From assembly GCF_003852425.1 (NCBI RefSeq), contig NZ_QAJN01000014.1, positions 124,001 to 188,000 of the forward strand: a stretch of DNA of 64,000 nucleotides, in the 5' to 3' direction. The stretch comes from Paucibacter sp. KBW04 (GTDB lineage: Bacteria > Pseudomonadota > Gammaproteobacteria > Burkholderiales > Burkholderiaceae_C). The translations under genes and the position numbers were made by a program. The notes beneath the pieces were generated by a model. That model ran no database searches. It was not told where the DNA came from and saw nothing but the letters and a program-made list of their open reading frames with translations. Shown one piece after another: positions 53,312-62,474 of the stretch (its first letter is position 1; each line of letters begins with the position of its first letter).

Positions 53312-54165
53312 ACACTCCGCAACGCCCCACCGCCCTGATCGCCGAAGACGAAGGTCTGTTGGCCGAGAATCTGCGCCAGGAATTGGCCAAGCTCTGGCCG
53401 GCGCTGGAAATCGTGGCCATGGCCCCGCATGGCCAGGCTGCACTGGACCTGGCCCTGCGCCATCGGCCCGATCTGTGTTTTCTGGACATCCGCATGCCCG
53501 GCCTGAGCGGCCTGGAAGCCGCCGCCGCCCTGGCCGAGGATTGGCAAGAAGGCCCCGGCGCCGAGCGCCCCTTCCCCTTGCTGGTCTTCGTCACCGCCTA
53601 CGACCAATATGCTTTGCAAGCCTTCGAGCTGGCGGCGGTGGACTATGTGCTCAAACCCGTGCAGCCCGAGCGGCTGGCCCAGACCTGCCAGCGCCTGCAG
53701 CAGGCCCTGAACCAACGCCAAGCGCCGAGCCAGGCAGCCAGCGCCAGCGATGCGCCCGAGCTGCAGGCCGCCGTGGAGCAGCTGCGCCGTCTGCTGGGTG
53801 CGCCTCAAGCCCCAGCAAGTGCGGCGAGCCCGGCGGCGGCGCCCCTGCGCCTGCTGCAGGTCAGCGTGGGCAATCAGATCCTGATGGTGCCGGTGGACGA
53901 GGTCATCTACTTCGAGGCGGCCGACAAATACGTGCGGGTCATCACCGCAAGCAAGGAGCACCTGATCCGCATCTCGCTGCGCGAGCTGCTGCCCCAGCTG
54001 GACGGCCAACGCTTCTGGCAGGTGCACCGCAGCCTGGTGGTGCGCAGCGACGCCATCGCCCGCGCCGTGCGCGACGAGGCCGGCAAGATCAGCCTGCATC
54101 TGCATGGCAGTGCAGAGAAGTTGGCCGTCAGCCGCATGTACGCGCATTTATTCAAAGGCATGTAA
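53308..54165 (+). CDS. LytTR family response regulator (AlgR/LytR type)
   Basis: This 285-residue DNA-binding regulator has a receiver domain (residues 1-125, acidic residues in LIAEDEGLLAENL, phospho-Asp near 57 in CFLDIRMPGLSGLEA, Lys in DYVLKPVQPERL). An Ala/Gln-rich linker follows, then a LytTR domain (about 175-280: ILMVPVDEVIYFEAADKYVR, ISLRELLPQLDGQRFWQVHR). LytTR regulators bind paired short repeats and often control envelope, polysaccharide or secretion genes. The MipA-like gene begins 57 bp downstream on the same strand and may be its target or part of the operon. Confidence 0.94.
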   Translation: MNTPQRPTALIAEDEGLLAENLRQELAKLWPALEIVAMAPHGQAALDLALRHRPDLCFLDIRMPGLSGLEAAAALAEDWQEGPGAERPFPLLVFVTAYDQYALQAFELAAVDYVLKPVQPERLAQTCQRLQQALNQRQAPSQAASASDAPELQAAVEQLRRLLGAPQAPASAASPAAAPLRLLQVSVGNQILMVPVDEVIYFEAADKYVRVITASKEHLIRISLRELLPQLDGQRFWQVHRSLVVRSDAIARAVRDEAGKISLHLHGSAEKLAVSRMYAHLFKGM

Positions 54166-54222
54166 TCGCGAAGCCAAGAACGGCCACAATGCAGGCCTTC
54201 TCCAACTTTGCCTGCCGCTCCC

Positions 54223-55032
54223 ATGAAGCTTGCCAACACCAAAGCCTTGTCCACGCTGGGCCTTGCCGGGCTCTTGCTGGCCTTGAGTACCACCGCCCAA
54301 GCCCAAGCCTTTGATGCCTTCCGCAACTACGGCGCCAAGATCAACGAAGACGGCGGCACCATGGGCGCAGGCGCCTTCTACGGCAATAAGTACCGGGGCT
54401 CCAAGGACCAGGAATGGCGTGTGCTGCCCCTGCTGGACTACCGCTGGGCCAATGGCTTTTTCGCCGGCACCCGCAACGGCCTGGGCTATGACTTCTCGCG
54501 CAGCGAGGGCGAGCAGTACGGCCTGCGCATCACCGCCGATCTGGGCCGTGACGAGACCGACAACCCGCGCCTGACGGGCCTGGGCGACATCCAGATCCGC
54601 CCCGAGATCGGCGGCTTCTTCAACTACAGCCTGGGCCAGGGCCTCAGCTTCACCAGCTCTCTACGCTACGGCTCCGGCAATGACCGCAAAGGCCTGGTGG
54701 CCGATCTGGGTCTGAGCTATTTTCGGCCACTCACGCAACAGCTCTACCTGGGCTTTGGCGGCGGCTTGACTGTGGTCAACAGCAGCTATATGCAGGAGTA
54801 CTTCGGCGTTTCAAGCGCCCAGGCCGCCAGCAGCGGTTTGAAAGCCACCGAGGCCAAGGCCGGTGTGCGCGATGTGCGCGCCAATGTCTTGCTGAGTTAC
54901 TACCTGAGCCAGCGCATGGGCGTCTCATTCGGCCTCTCGGCCAGCCAGCTGCAAGGCGATGCCAAGAACAGCCCGGTCACCGAGAAGAGCACCAGCGTCA
55001 GCGCCCTGGGCGGTTTCAGCTACACGTTCTAA
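54223..55032 (+). CDS. MipA/OmpV family outer-membrane protein
   Basis: This 269-residue protein has a signal peptide (about residues 1-26, LAGLLLALSTTAQAQA) and a beta-barrel body with the MipA/OmpV hallmarks (GAGAFYGNKYRGSKDQEWRV, then VLPLLDYRWANGFFAGTRNG) and a C-terminal aromatic end (LGGFSYTF). MipA is a scaffold that links murein polymerases and hydrolases in E. coli; OmpV-like proteins also occur in osmotic and metal responses. I chose the ATG at 54223 because it begins the signal sequence. It directly follows an AlgZ/AlgR-type pair, an association seen elsewhere for this family, suggesting control by that pair. Confidence 0.9.
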   Translation: MKLANTKALSTLGLAGLLLALSTTAQAQAFDAFRNYGAKINEDGGTMGAGAFYGNKYRGSKDQEWRVLPLLDYRWANGFFAGTRNGLGYDFSRSEGEQYGLRITADLGRDETDNPRLTGLGDIQIRPEIGGFFNYSLGQGLSFTSSLRYGSGNDRKGLVADLGLSYFRPLTQQLYLGFGGGLTVVNSSYMQEYFGVSSAQAASSGLKATEAKAGVRDVRANVLLSYYLSQRMGVSFGLSASQLQGDAKNSPVTEKSTSVSALGGFSYTF

Positions 55033-55147
55033 GCCATTCCCTCGGGAATTCGTCGCTGCGCCGGGGTTGCCCCCTGGCGCACCGATAAAATCACTCGCTT
55101 CAATTCATTCCAAACCAGCGGCCGACCCCGGTCGCTCTGACCATCCG

Positions 55148-56944
55148 ATGTCCCATCCCACCGAAGACGCTCTCAAGCCCAGCAATTTCCTGCGCGCCAT
55201 CATCGAACGCGACCTGGAGCAAGGCAGTCTGCAGGGACGTCACTTCGCCGGCACGCCGGGCGATGCGGCCCACCACGAGGCCGGCCCGCTGGACCCCGCC
55301 AAGATCCGCACCCGTTTCCCGCCCGAGCCCAATGGCTATCTGCACATCGGCCACGCCAAAAGCATCTGCCTGAACTTCGGCCTGGCGCGCGATTACGGCG
55401 GCATCTGCCATCTGCGTTTTGACGACACCAATCCTGAGAAAGAAGAGCAGGAGTACGTCGACGCCATCAAGGAGATGGTGAGCTGGCTGGGCTGGAAATG
55501 GGATGTCGCCGACGCGGCCGGCCACAACACCTCGCACCTGTTCTACGCCAGCAATTACTTCGACTTCATGTACCGCGCCGCCGAGTATCTGGTGAGCGCC
55601 GGCCTGGCCTATGTGGACGAGCAAACGCCCGAGCAGATGCGCGTCAACCGGGGTGACTTCTCCACCCCCGGCACCGACAGCCCTTTCCGCAGCCGCTCGC
55701 CCGAAGAAAACTTAGCCCGCCTGCGCGAGATGAAGAACGGCGTCCATCCGGACGGCGCCATGGTGCTGCGCGCCAAGATCGATATGGCCTCGCCCAATAT
55801 CAATCTGCGTGACCCGGCGCTCTATCGCATCCGCCGCGCCACCCACCACAACACCGGCGACACCTGGTGCATCTACCCGATGTACACCTTTGCCCATCCC
55901 ATCGAGGACGCACTGGAACGCATCACCCACAGCGTCTGCACGCTGGAGTTTGAAGACCAGCGCCCCTTCTACGACTGGCTGCTGGGCAAGCTGGCCGAGG
56001 GCGGCCTGCTGGCCCATCCCCTGCCGCATCAGTACGAATTCGGCCGCCTCAACCTCACTTACGTCGTCACCTCCAAGCGCAAGCTGCGCCAGCTAGTGGA
56101 TGAAGGCCATGTGAAGGGCTGGGACGACCCGCGCATGCCCACCCTGGTCGGCATGCGCCGCCGCGGCTACACGCCCGAGAGCATCCGTGCCATGGTCGAA
56201 GCCACCGGCGTGACCAAGAGCAATGCCTGGCTGGACTACTCGGTGCTGGACGGCTGCCTGCGTACCGACCTCGAAGGCAAGGCTGCCCGCGCCAGCGCCG
56301 TGTTGGACCCGCTCAAGCTCAAGCTGACCAACTGGGCGGAGCTGTTTGGCAGCGAAACTCATCGTGAAGCCTGCAGCGCCCCGGCCCACCCGCATCACCC
56401 CGAGATGGGTCTGCGCCAGTTCACGCTGGGCCCCGAGGTCTGGGTGGAGCAGGAAGACTTCATGGAAGTGCCCAGCAAGGGCTATCACCGCCTGTTTCCG
56501 GGCAACAAGACCCGCCTGAAATACGGCTATGTGATCGAGTGCACCGGCTGCGAGAAAGACGCAGACGGCAAGGTCACGGCCGTGCTGGCCACCGTCGTGC
56601 CCGACACCAAGAGCGGCACACCGGGTGCGGACAGCATCAAGGTCAAGGGCGTGATCACCTGGGTGGGCGCGCATGAGGCCGTCGCGGCCGAAGTGCGGCT
56701 GTATGACCGCCTCTTCACCACCGCCCAGCCGGGCGCGGGTGAGATCGATTTCCTCACGGAGATCAATCCGGCCAGCTGCAAGATCGTGCAAGCCTATCTG
56801 GAGCCCTCACTGGCCCAGTGGCCGGCGGCGCAACAGGTGCAGTTCGAGCGTCACGGCTATTTCGTCAGCGACCGAGAGGATCACCAGGCCGACAAGCCGG
56901 TCTTCAACAAGATCACCGGTCTGCGCGACGGCTGGGGCAAGTAA
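55148..56944 (+). CDS. glnS: Glutaminyl-tRNA synthetase
   Basis: This 598-residue class I enzyme charges tRNA-Gln with glutamine. The HIGH motif appears in PPEPNGYLHIGHAKSICLNF, the KMSKR-like loop as VVTSKRKLRQLVDEG, and the GlnRS-specific RFDDTNPEKEEQEYVDAIKE follows. The C-terminal anticodon-binding beta-barrels (LGPEVWVEQEDFMEVPSKGY) are present. The ATG at 55148 begins the conserved MSHPTEDALKPSNFLRAIIE; the frame is open further upstream into the MipA-like gene, but that is not protein-like. The presence of GlnS means direct charging of tRNA-Gln is possible here. A terminator follows. Confidence 0.98.
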   Translation: MSHPTEDALKPSNFLRAIIERDLEQGSLQGRHFAGTPGDAAHHEAGPLDPAKIRTRFPPEPNGYLHIGHAKSICLNFGLARDYGGICHLRFDDTNPEKEEQEYVDAIKEMVSWLGWKWDVADAAGHNTSHLFYASNYFDFMYRAAEYLVSAGLAYVDEQTPEQMRVNRGDFSTPGTDSPFRSRSPEENLARLREMKNGVHPDGAMVLRAKIDMASPNINLRDPALYRIRRATHHNTGDTWCIYPMYTFAHPIEDALERITHSVCTLEFEDQRPFYDWLLGKLAEGGLLAHPLPHQYEFGRLNLTYVVTSKRKLRQLVDEGHVKGWDDPRMPTLVGMRRRGYTPESIRAMVEATGVTKSNAWLDYSVLDGCLRTDLEGKAARASAVLDPLKLKLTNWAELFGSETHREACSAPAHPHHPEMGLRQFTLGPEVWVEQEDFMEVPSKGYHRLFPGNKTRLKYGYVIECTGCEKDADGKVTAVLATVVPDTKSGTPGADSIKVKGVITWVGAHEAVAAEVRLYDRLFTTAQPGAGEIDFLTEINPASCKIVQAYLEPSLAQWPAAQQVQFERHGYFVSDREDHQADKPVFNKITGLRDGWGK

Positions 56945-57017
56945 GCAAGCCCAGCGTCGCCAAGGTGGTGCAGGGCAAGACTTGACCCCGCTGCGCTGAC
57001 CTTCTTCTTTCTTTCCG

Positions 57018-57047
57018 ATGCCGAGGCCTTGCGCCTCGGCATTTTTC
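57018..57047 (+). terminator. Rho-independent terminator after glnS
   Basis: A perfect 10-bp stem ATGCCGAGGC/GCCTCGGCAT (57018-57027 and 57033-57042) with a five-base loop is followed by TTTT, about 75 bp after the glnS stop codon. Confidence 0.88.
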
Positions 57048-57099
57048 TTTGCATGCCTGAAATGGGCTGCCCGGCCTTTCGGCAGGGCAGCGCGGCAGC

Positions 57100-57375
57100 T
57101 CAAGCCGGGTCGCAAGCCTGCACCAGGGGTGCGGCGTACTCGCGTCCCACCACGGCGCGGGCGAAGAGGTAGTTTTCCAACGCCTTCGCGCTCAGCGCAT
57201 CCAACTGCACATCGCCATGGGCGTTGCAGGGAAAGGCCAGGGCCTTGCCGGTGTGAAACAAGGATTGGAAGCGCAACTCAAACTGGCTCGCCTCGCGGGC
57301 ATCACGTGGCTTTGGGGTGTTCAACTGCAGGTCCATGCTGTTCTCCAACGATGTCACCATATTCAAGGGCTCCAT
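57100..57375 (-). CDS. Conserved hypothetical protein (91 aa)
   Basis: This 91-residue protein resembles a short uncharacterised family seen widely in Burkholderiales. The core FQSLFHTGKALAFPCNAHGDVQLDALS and the following NYLFARAVVGREYAAP are the recognisable part. The first 30 residues are variable. It has no signal peptide, membrane helix or catalytic motif, although a lone cysteine lies in AFPCNAHG. It is transcribed alone between convergent glnS and dbpA. Function is unknown. Confidence 0.75.
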   Translation of the reverse strand: MEPLNMVTSLENSMDLQLNTPKPRDAREASQFELRFQSLFHTGKALAFPCNAHGDVQLDALSAKALENYLFARAVVGREYAAPLVQACDPA

Positions 57376-57617
57376 GCTTCAAGACTAGGCCCCAGATGAG
57401 GGGGAAACCATGTGCAAAGGTCTCGAAATGAGGTCAGACAAAAGCCCCAATCACACTAGGACTTGCGCTGACATCAATAAATCACGAAAGAGACGCTGCA
57501 CTGCTACAACGCGAACGCTGCATCTTCGGTTGATCCCCGCTGCGCGAGGGACAGTTTGGGAAGAGGCCCGACTCTAGATTCAAAAGTGCTGGGCCTCGTG
57601 ACCAGCCACTCGGCGGC

Positions 57618-59045
57618 TCAGCCGAGCTCAACCAGATCGGCCATACGGCGCACCTTGACCTTGCGGCCCTTGAGCTTGCCGTTGGACAGGCGCTTGACGG
57701 CCTCGCGCGCGATCTCGCGCGACACCGCCACATAGCTGTGGAACTCGGTGATATTGATCTTGCCGATCTGCTCGGCCTTGAAGCCAGCCTCGCCGGTCAA
57801 GGCGCCCAGGATGTCGCCGGGGCGGATCTTTTCCTTGCGTCCACCGAGGATCTGCAAGGTGTCCATGGGCGGCAGCAGCGGGCCACCCGCAGCCGGCTGC
57901 AAATCCTCCAGCTTTTGCCACTTGAACTCGCGGCCCAGCATTTGCTCGATGCGGCCGACCCGGCCCATCTCGTCCAAGCTGGCCAGGCTCAGGGCCAGGC
58001 CTTCGGCGCCGGCGCGGCCGGTGCGGCCGATGCGGTGCACATGCACCTCCATATCGGGCGTCATCTCCACATTGATGACGCACTCCAGCTGGGCAATGTC
58101 CAGGCCACGCGCCGCCACATCGGTGGCCACCAGCACGGAGCAGCTGCGGTTGGCGAACTGGATCAGCACCTGATCGCGGTCACGCTGCTCCAGATCGCCG
58201 TGCAAGGCCATCGCGATCAAGCCCTGGGCCTGCAGGACATCGACCAAGTCGCGGCACTGCTGCTTGGTATTGCAAAAGGCGATGGTGCTGGCCGGGCGGA
58301 AATGCGCCAGCAGCTGCGAGACCGCATGCAAGCGCTCTTCCTCGCGCACCTCAAAAGCCAGCTGGCGGATTTGCGACGGAGCTTGGGTCGTCGCCGCGGG
58401 AGACAGTTTGACCTCCTTGGGCTCGCGCATGAACTGGGCGCTGAGCTTGGCGATGCCTTCGGGGTAGGTGGCCGAGAACAGCAGGGTCTGGCGCTTCTTG
58501 GGTGCTTGCTTGGCGACGGTGAGGATGTCGTCGAAGAAGCCCATGTCCAGCATGCGATCGGCCTCGTCCAAGACCAAGGTGTTGAGCGACTTCAGGTCCA
58601 GGCTGCCGCGCTCCAGATGGTCCATCACCCGGCCGGGCGTGCCCACGGCGATATGGCAGCCAAAGCCCAGGCTGTCCATCTGGGGCTTCATGGGCGTGCC
58701 GCCGCACAGGGTCAGAATTTTGATGTTGTCGGCCGCGCGGGCCAGGCGACGCAGCTCCTGCGTCACCTGATCGGCCAATTCGCGGGTGGGGCACAGCACC
58801 AGGGCCTGCACATTGAAACGCTCGGCATCCAGGCGATGCAGCAGGGAAAGGGCAAAGGCGGCGGTCTTGCCGCTGCCGGTCTGGGCCTGGGCGATCAGGT
58901 CATGCCCCTCCAGGGCCAGAGGCAGGCTGGCGGCCTGGATGGGCGTCATCTGCGTATAGCCCAGCTGGGCCAGATTGGCCTGCATGGCGGGGCTCAGCGA
59001 GAGTTGAGCGAAGGAGAGTTTGTCTATCGATTGGGGGGCGTTCAT
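57618..59045 (-). CDS. dbpA: ATP-dependent RNA helicase DbpA
   Basis: This 475-residue DEAD-box helicase helps 50S subunit assembly and is activated by hairpin 92 of 23S rRNA. All core motifs are present: AQTGSGKTAAF, PTRELADQV, VGTPGRVM, LDEADRMLDMGF, SATYPEG and HRIGRTGRAG. The last 75 residues form the DbpA RNA-binding domain (KIRPGDILGALTGEAGFKAE, ITEFHSYVAVSREIAREAV), which separates DbpA from other helicases. I chose the ATG at 59045, starting MNAPQSIDKLSFAQLSLSPA. Upstream, the 223-bp gap to the divergent histidine kinase holds both promoters but no gene. Confidence 0.95.
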   Translation of the reverse strand: MNAPQSIDKLSFAQLSLSPAMQANLAQLGYTQMTPIQAASLPLALEGHDLIAQAQTGSGKTAAFALSLLHRLDAERFNVQALVLCPTRELADQVTQELRRLARAADNIKILTLCGGTPMKPQMDSLGFGCHIAVGTPGRVMDHLERGSLDLKSLNTLVLDEADRMLDMGFFDDILTVAKQAPKKRQTLLFSATYPEGIAKLSAQFMREPKEVKLSPAATTQAPSQIRQLAFEVREEERLHAVSQLLAHFRPASTIAFCNTKQQCRDLVDVLQAQGLIAMALHGDLEQRDRDQVLIQFANRSCSVLVATDVAARGLDIAQLECVINVEMTPDMEVHVHRIGRTGRAGAEGLALSLASLDEMGRVGRIEQMLGREFKWQKLEDLQPAAGGPLLPPMDTLQILGGRKEKIRPGDILGALTGEAGFKAEQIGKINITEFHSYVAVSREIAREAVKRLSNGKLKGRKVKVRRMADLVELG

Positions 59046-59268
59046 CGATGGATTATCCCAGCATGCCCGCAAGACGCGGTCTGGAAGGGGCGTCGCCACC
59101 ACAAAGTCGGCCCAAACACGGCAGGCCAGGCCTGCAAATCAAACAGCTCTGGCTATCATCCCAAGAACAATTTCAGACCGCGCACAAAGGCGGTTAGCAA
59201 TCGCTTCGCCCTCCAGCAGATCCCAAACCCCCAAGCCCCCGCAAGCGCCGCGACCGTCAAGGGACGAT

Positions 59269-61056
59269 ATGCCAGACGCCGACCTCGAGATTTCGACGCA
59301 CAAGCAGCAAGATTCGAAAATTGAAGCCGAAGCGCATGCGCAGCACTTGCAGCGTCGCGTGATGCTGAGCGCATTGGCCGCCATCCTGCTCTTGTGGCTC
59401 GCGGTCAGCGCCCTGCTCCTGCTGCGAAGGCAGGAAGCCATCGACGGCCAGTTCCAGCAAAACGCCAATCTCGCCCGCGCCTTTGAGGAGCAGACCTTGC
59501 GGGTGCTGGAGGCCGCCAATCAGGCCACTTTGCGCGCCCGCGATGGCATAGCCGCCGGCCATGGCGAATCCTCCGAGCTGGTGCGTTTTGCCAACGAGAC
59601 GGGGCTCGCACCCAAGATCCTGGCCCAGCTTTCCTGGGTGGACAACAACGGCCATCTCGTCGCCAGCAATCTGGACCCAAAGGCATGGAGTGCAAAGGGG
59701 CTGGATCTTTCCGCGCGCGATCACATCCGGGTCCACCTCGCGCCGCAAAGCCTGCCAGAGCAGGCTCGCTTGAGTGAACCCGATGCGCTCTATATCGGCA
59801 GGCCCGTGCTCGGCAAGGTGTCGAACAAATGGACCATACAGCTCTCCAGGCGTGTTGCCGATGCGCAAGGCCGCTTGCTGGGTGTGGTCGTAGCCTCGCT
59901 CGATCCCAGCTATTTTGAGGACGTGTTCCGTCGGGTTGACCTGGGTCGCACAGGCGGTGTGACCTTGATCGGCCAGGATTTGCTCATACGCTCCCGCGTC
60001 ATTGGGGGCGCGGTCGCCAAACAAGGCGGCAGCTTTCCGCCGCACTCAGTCTTTGCTCAACAAGCCTTGGGCAAGCAAGAAGCTCGTTTGATTGGCATTG
60101 GCACGGTCGACGGCATTGATCGCTTGATCACGTCCAGACATATCAGCCCCTACCCTCTGTATCTGCTGATCTCCGTCGGCCGGGAGGAGGCTTTGGCGCG
60201 CTGGCACGACGCCACCGTGGCCACCCTGGTGCTGAGCTTGCTGCTCAGTCTTTTGATCGCGGGCGCGGCAGCCGGTTTGATCGCCAGCCTGCGCCGCCAG
60301 GAACGCAGCGCCGCCGCCTTGCGCCGCAGCGAAGCCCAGGCCCAGGCGGCCAATCAGGCCAAGAGCGAGTTCCTCACCGCCATGTCGCATGAGTTGCGCA
60401 CGCCCTTGACCAGCATCCGTGGCTTTGCCGAATTGATGGAGCAGCGCCTGGAGGACCCAAAATTCCGCAAGCAGGCCGGCCTGATACGCAAGGGCGCCGA
60501 GCACCTCAGCACCTTGCTGACCGAAATCCTCGACCTAGCCAAGGTCGAGGCCGGGGGCATGACGCTGAACCAGGACTTGGTCAACCCAGCTGAAATCGTG
60601 CAAGGCTGCGCGGACTTCTTCGCCCTCTCGGCCGCCAACAAAGGGCTGGAACTGAAGATCCAAGTCGACGAGCACTTGCCCGCCAGCCTCAGCTGCGACG
60701 GCCTAAGGCTCAAGCAAATCCTCAACAATCTTCTGTCCAACGCCATCAAGTTCACCGTGCAGGGCGGCGTGACGCTGTCGGCTCAAGTGCAGGCGGGGCG
60801 CATCGACTTTCATGTGGACGACACGGGGCCGGGCATTCCAGCAAGTTTGCAGCAGCGCATCTTCGAGAAGTTTCGCCAGGCCAATGATCAGGTCAGCACC
60901 CAACACGGGGGCACCGGCCTGGGCCTGGCCCTGTCGCGCGGCCTGGCCGAGCTGATGCAAGGTGAATTGACGGTGAGCTCAGTGCCTGGACAAGGTTCGC
61001 GCTTCACCCTGAGCCTGCCTATCGCGCCCGCAGCCGCAGAGCAGCCTGAGGCCTAA
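59269..61056 (+). CDS. Membrane sensor histidine kinase with a periplasmic Cache-like domain
   Basis: This 595-residue kinase has TM1 (about 32-51), a periplasmic region of about 260 residues with Cache-like features (ARDHIRVHLA, LYIGRPVLGKVSNKWTIQLS, VVASLDPSYFEDVFRRVDLG), TM2 (about 317-340), then HisKA with the phospho-histidine near 373 (MSHELRTPLTSIRGF) and HATPase_c (LLSNAIKFTVQGG, GTGLGLALSRGLAELMQG). It is a classical non-hybrid kinase. The ATG at 59269 is preceded by AAGGGA. No response regulator gene adjoins it, so its partner is elsewhere. Periplasmic sensor domains of this kind are also common in diguanylate cyclases and often detect small organic molecules. Confidence 0.92.
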   Translation: MPDADLEISTHKQQDSKIEAEAHAQHLQRRVMLSALAAILLLWLAVSALLLLRRQEAIDGQFQQNANLARAFEEQTLRVLEAANQATLRARDGIAAGHGESSELVRFANETGLAPKILAQLSWVDNNGHLVASNLDPKAWSAKGLDLSARDHIRVHLAPQSLPEQARLSEPDALYIGRPVLGKVSNKWTIQLSRRVADAQGRLLGVVVASLDPSYFEDVFRRVDLGRTGGVTLIGQDLLIRSRVIGGAVAKQGGSFPPHSVFAQQALGKQEARLIGIGTVDGIDRLITSRHISPYPLYLLISVGREEALARWHDATVATLVLSLLLSLLIAGAAAGLIASLRRQERSAAALRRSEAQAQAANQAKSEFLTAMSHELRTPLTSIRGFAELMEQRLEDPKFRKQAGLIRKGAEHLSTLLTEILDLAKVEAGGMTLNQDLVNPAEIVQGCADFFALSAANKGLELKIQVDEHLPASLSCDGLRLKQILNNLLSNAIKFTVQGGVTLSAQVQAGRIDFHVDDTGPGIPASLQQRIFEKFRQANDQVSTQHGGTGLGLALSRGLAELMQGELTVSSVPGQGSRFTLSLPIAPAAAEQPEA

Positions 61057-61070
61057 GCCCGGCGCTGCAC

Positions 61071-61460
61071 TCAGCCGCCCGCCTGTTTCACCGTCCAAGT
61101 GCCCTTTTTCTTCAGCAGCTCGATCACCCGCTCGCGGTGGTCGCCCTGCACCTCGATCACCCCGTCTTTGACCGTGCCGCCCGAGCCGCAGGCGGTCTTC
61201 AACTCCTTGCCCAGGGCCACCAGGCCTGCCTCGTCCAGGGGCACGCCCTTGACCAGGGTGACACCCTTGCCCGCCCGTCCCTTGGTCTCGCGGGAGACGC
61301 GCACGATGCCATCGCCCTTGGGCAGCACTGGGCGGCCGCAGCGGCAGTCCGCCTTGGCCTGGCGGCAAGTTGGGCAGGTGCGGCCACTGTCGGTGGAATA
61401 GACCAGACCGGTCAGCTGGCCCAGAGCACCCAGGCCGGACAGAGGTTTATTGGATTTCAT
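61071..61460 (-). CDS. yciH: Sui1/eIF1-like translation initiation factor (YciH)
   Basis: This 129-residue protein is the bacterial relative of eukaryotic eIF1/SUI1. An N-terminal cysteine cluster (CPTCRQAKADCRCG) is probably a zinc site. It is followed by the SUI1 fold (VRVSRETKGRAGKGVTLVKG, LKTACGSGGTVKDGVIEVQG, RERVIELLKKKGTWTVKQAG). In E. coli YciH can affect initiation fidelity and stress response. It converges with the histidine kinase gene (14 bp apart) and lies 27 bp after dusC, so it could be the last gene of the dusC series. Confidence 0.94.
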   Translation of the reverse strand: MKSNKPLSGLGALGQLTGLVYSTDSGRTCPTCRQAKADCRCGRPVLPKGDGIVRVSRETKGRAGKGVTLVKGVPLDEAGLVALGKELKTACGSGGTVKDGVIEVQGDHRERVIELLKKKGTWTVKQAGG

Positions 61461-61487
61461 GAGATCAAAAAAAGAATAGTGAGGGAC

Positions 61488-62474
61488 TCAGTCCACCAAG
61501 GCACAGAGTTCGGCCTCGGCGTGCTCAGTCTGCGGCGGCTCCACGCCGCGGCCAAACATCTGCGCGTGCAGATCGGCCGCCTCGTTGACCGTGCGCAGGC
61601 GCAAATAGGCTTCCTCGGCCTCCGGGTAGTGGCGGCGCAGATAGTGCAGCCATTGCTTGAGCCGGCCGGCCTGGTGGCGGGCGGCCACGTTTTGGCGCAC
61701 CTGCAAAAAGAAGATTTCCATCAAGGGCAGCAGCTCGGGCCAAGTCAGCGCGGGCGCAGCCGGTGAGCGAATCGCCAGGGCCAGGCCCGGGTTGGCCACC
61801 ATGCCACGGCCCAGCATCAAGTCCTGGCAGCCGCTTTGTGCACGCGCCGCTTGGGCGTCCGCCGGCGTCCAAATCTCGCCATTGGCCACCACGCCTACCC
61901 CCACATTCGCACGCACCTCGGCAATGCGATCCCAGTAGGCCGGGGGTTTGTAGCCATCGGCCTTGGTCCGGGCGTGGATGACCAATTCCTCCGCCCCACC
62001 CGCCACCATGGCCTGGGCGCAGTCCAGGGTGCGGTGGCTGTCCATATAGCCCAGGCGCATCTTGGCGGACAAGGGCATGCCCGCAGGCATGGCACGGCGC
62101 ACGGCGGCGACGATCTCGTAGATCAGCTCGGGCTCGTCCAGCAGAACCGCGCCACCGCGATGGCGGTTCACGCATTTGGCTGGGCAGCCGAAATTCAGGT
62201 CGATGCCCGCCGGCCCCAAGGCCGCCAGCTTGGCCGCGTTCTCGGCCATGCAGACGGGGTCGGAACCCAACAACTGCGCCCGCACCGGCACGCCCGCGGC
62301 CGTCAGCCCGCCGTTCAGCAGCTCGGGCACGATGCGGGTGAAGACGCGGTTAGGCATCAACATATCCGTGATGCGTATGAACTCGGACACGCAGCGGTCG
62401 ACGCCGCCCACCCGGGTCAAGGCATCGCGCAGCATGTGGTCGAGCAAGCCCTCCATGGGCGCAAGCAGAATCAT
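61488..62474 (-). CDS. dusC: tRNA-dihydrouridine(16) synthase DusC
   Basis: This 328-residue flavoenzyme reduces uridine 16 in tRNA to dihydrouridine. The FMN-binding TIM-barrel start MILLAPMEGLLDHMLRDALT, the catalytic cysteine in NFGCPAKCVNRHRGG (Cys97) and VIHARTKADGYKPPA are typical of the DusC branch, as is GVVANGEIWTPADA. I chose the ATG at 62474, which overlaps the stop codon of the upstream metallopeptidase gene as ATGA; a TTG two codons earlier is possible. Length is standard. Confidence 0.95.
   Translation of the reverse strand: MILLAPMEGLLDHMLRDALTRVGGVDRCVSEFIRITDMLMPNRVFTRIVPELLNGGLTAAGVPVRAQLLGSDPVCMAENAAKLAALGPAGIDLNFGCPAKCVNRHRGGAVLLDEPELIYEIVAAVRRAMPAGMPLSAKMRLGYMDSHRTLDCAQAMVAGGAEELVIHARTKADGYKPPAYWDRIAEVRANVGVGVVANGEIWTPADAQAARAQSGCQDLMLGRGMVANPGLALAIRSPAAPALTWPELLPLMEIFFLQVRQNVAARHQAGRLKQWLHYLRRHYPEAEEAYLRLRTVNEAADLHAQMFGRGVEPPQTEHAEAELCALVD

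Noticed and set aside
54959-55147. Upstream extension of glnS into the MipA-like gene
   Set aside because: The extra residues are Arg/Pro/Ser-rich without GlnRS similarity; the conserved N-terminus begins at 55148.
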